Positions 5,392 through 5,426 of a stretch of 5,426 bases of DNA are shown here, in pieces. The stretch comes from CAINVV01 sp964506325 (GTDB lineage: Bacteria > Bacteroidota > Bacteroidia > Bacteroidales > Prolixibacteraceae), in contig CAZDLO010000169.1 of assembly GCA_964506325.1 (NCBI GenBank), forward strand, positions 1 through 5,426, given 5' to 3'. The stretch's first letter is position 1. Every line of letters begins with the position of its first letter. A program made the translations under genes and the position numbers. A model generated the notes under the pieces. It did not search any database and was not told the DNA's origin. It saw nothing but the letters and a program-made list of their open reading frames with translations.

Positions 5392-5426
5392 ATGATGCCT
5401 ACGCTAATTATTCTCGCGGCCGGGAT
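5392..5426 (+). CDS. Start of a nucleotidyltransferase-like protein (partial, runs off the window)
   Basis: Eleven complete codons, reading MMPTLIILAAG, are visible before the edge. A short beta strand followed by LAAG is how NTP-transferase (sugar-nucleotide pyrophosphorylase-like) proteins begin: the glycine-rich LAAGxGxR loop binds the nucleotide. A second ATG at 5395 is an equally possible start. Neither has a Shine-Dalgarno; the upstream DNA is the heptamer array. If correct, the product may activate a sugar or sugar phosphate, which fits the permease upstream. Only the first motif can be seen, so the family is likely but the substrate is unknown. Confidence 0.6.
   Translation, partial: MMPTLIILAAG

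Overview
The window looks like a chromosomal segment of an anaerobic member of the Bacteroidota (Bacteroidales-like). Three things suggest this: a two-subunit 2-oxoacid:ferredoxin oxidoreductase with a fused gamma-alpha subunit, a GluP/FucP-type sugar permease of the kind common in that phylum, and A/T-rich gene starts preceded by TAnnTTTG-type -7 elements instead of sigma70 boxes. No taxonomic marker gene is present, so the assignment is an inference.

Layout: bases 1-63 hold nothing I can identify. A heptamer repeat array (64-110) abuts the 3' end of korB. korB (111-1127) and korA (1130-2971) form a tight minus-strand operon with a 2-nt gap and a Shine-Dalgarno for korB inside the last codons of korA. 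A 56-bp divergent intergenic region carries one candidate -7 element per strand, almost touching. On the plus strand follow a gamma-class carbonic anhydrase family protein (3028-3549), a 111-bp gap with heptamers and a 12-bp palindrome, and a 12-TM sugar:cation symporter family protein (3661-4938). The 453-bp stretch 4939-5391 contains inverted heptamer arrays, one of which appears to be split by a 316-bp internally deleted insertion sequence that keeps the C-terminus of an IS4-type transposase. The first codons of a nucleotidyltransferase-like gene (from 5392) run off the right edge.

How the genes relate: KorAB interconverts 2-oxoglutarate and succinyl-CoA plus CO2 with ferredoxin. The divergently transcribed carbonic anhydrase homologue would equilibrate CO2 and bicarbonate, so the shared promoter region may link two steps of inorganic-carbon handling. 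The permease would import a hexose or aminosugar, and the sugar-nucleotide-type transferase that follows may belong to the same carbohydrate theme.

The protein-coding content is conventional. The unexplained signal is in the non-coding DNA. Related 7-bp tandem repeats (GAGTTAT, GAGATAT, GAGACAT) begin at or within a few bases of the stop codon of all three complete transcription units, always in the sense orientation. In one case the stop codon itself lies inside the array. A further array in the opposite orientation precedes the last gene and seems to have been the landing site of the decayed insertion sequence.
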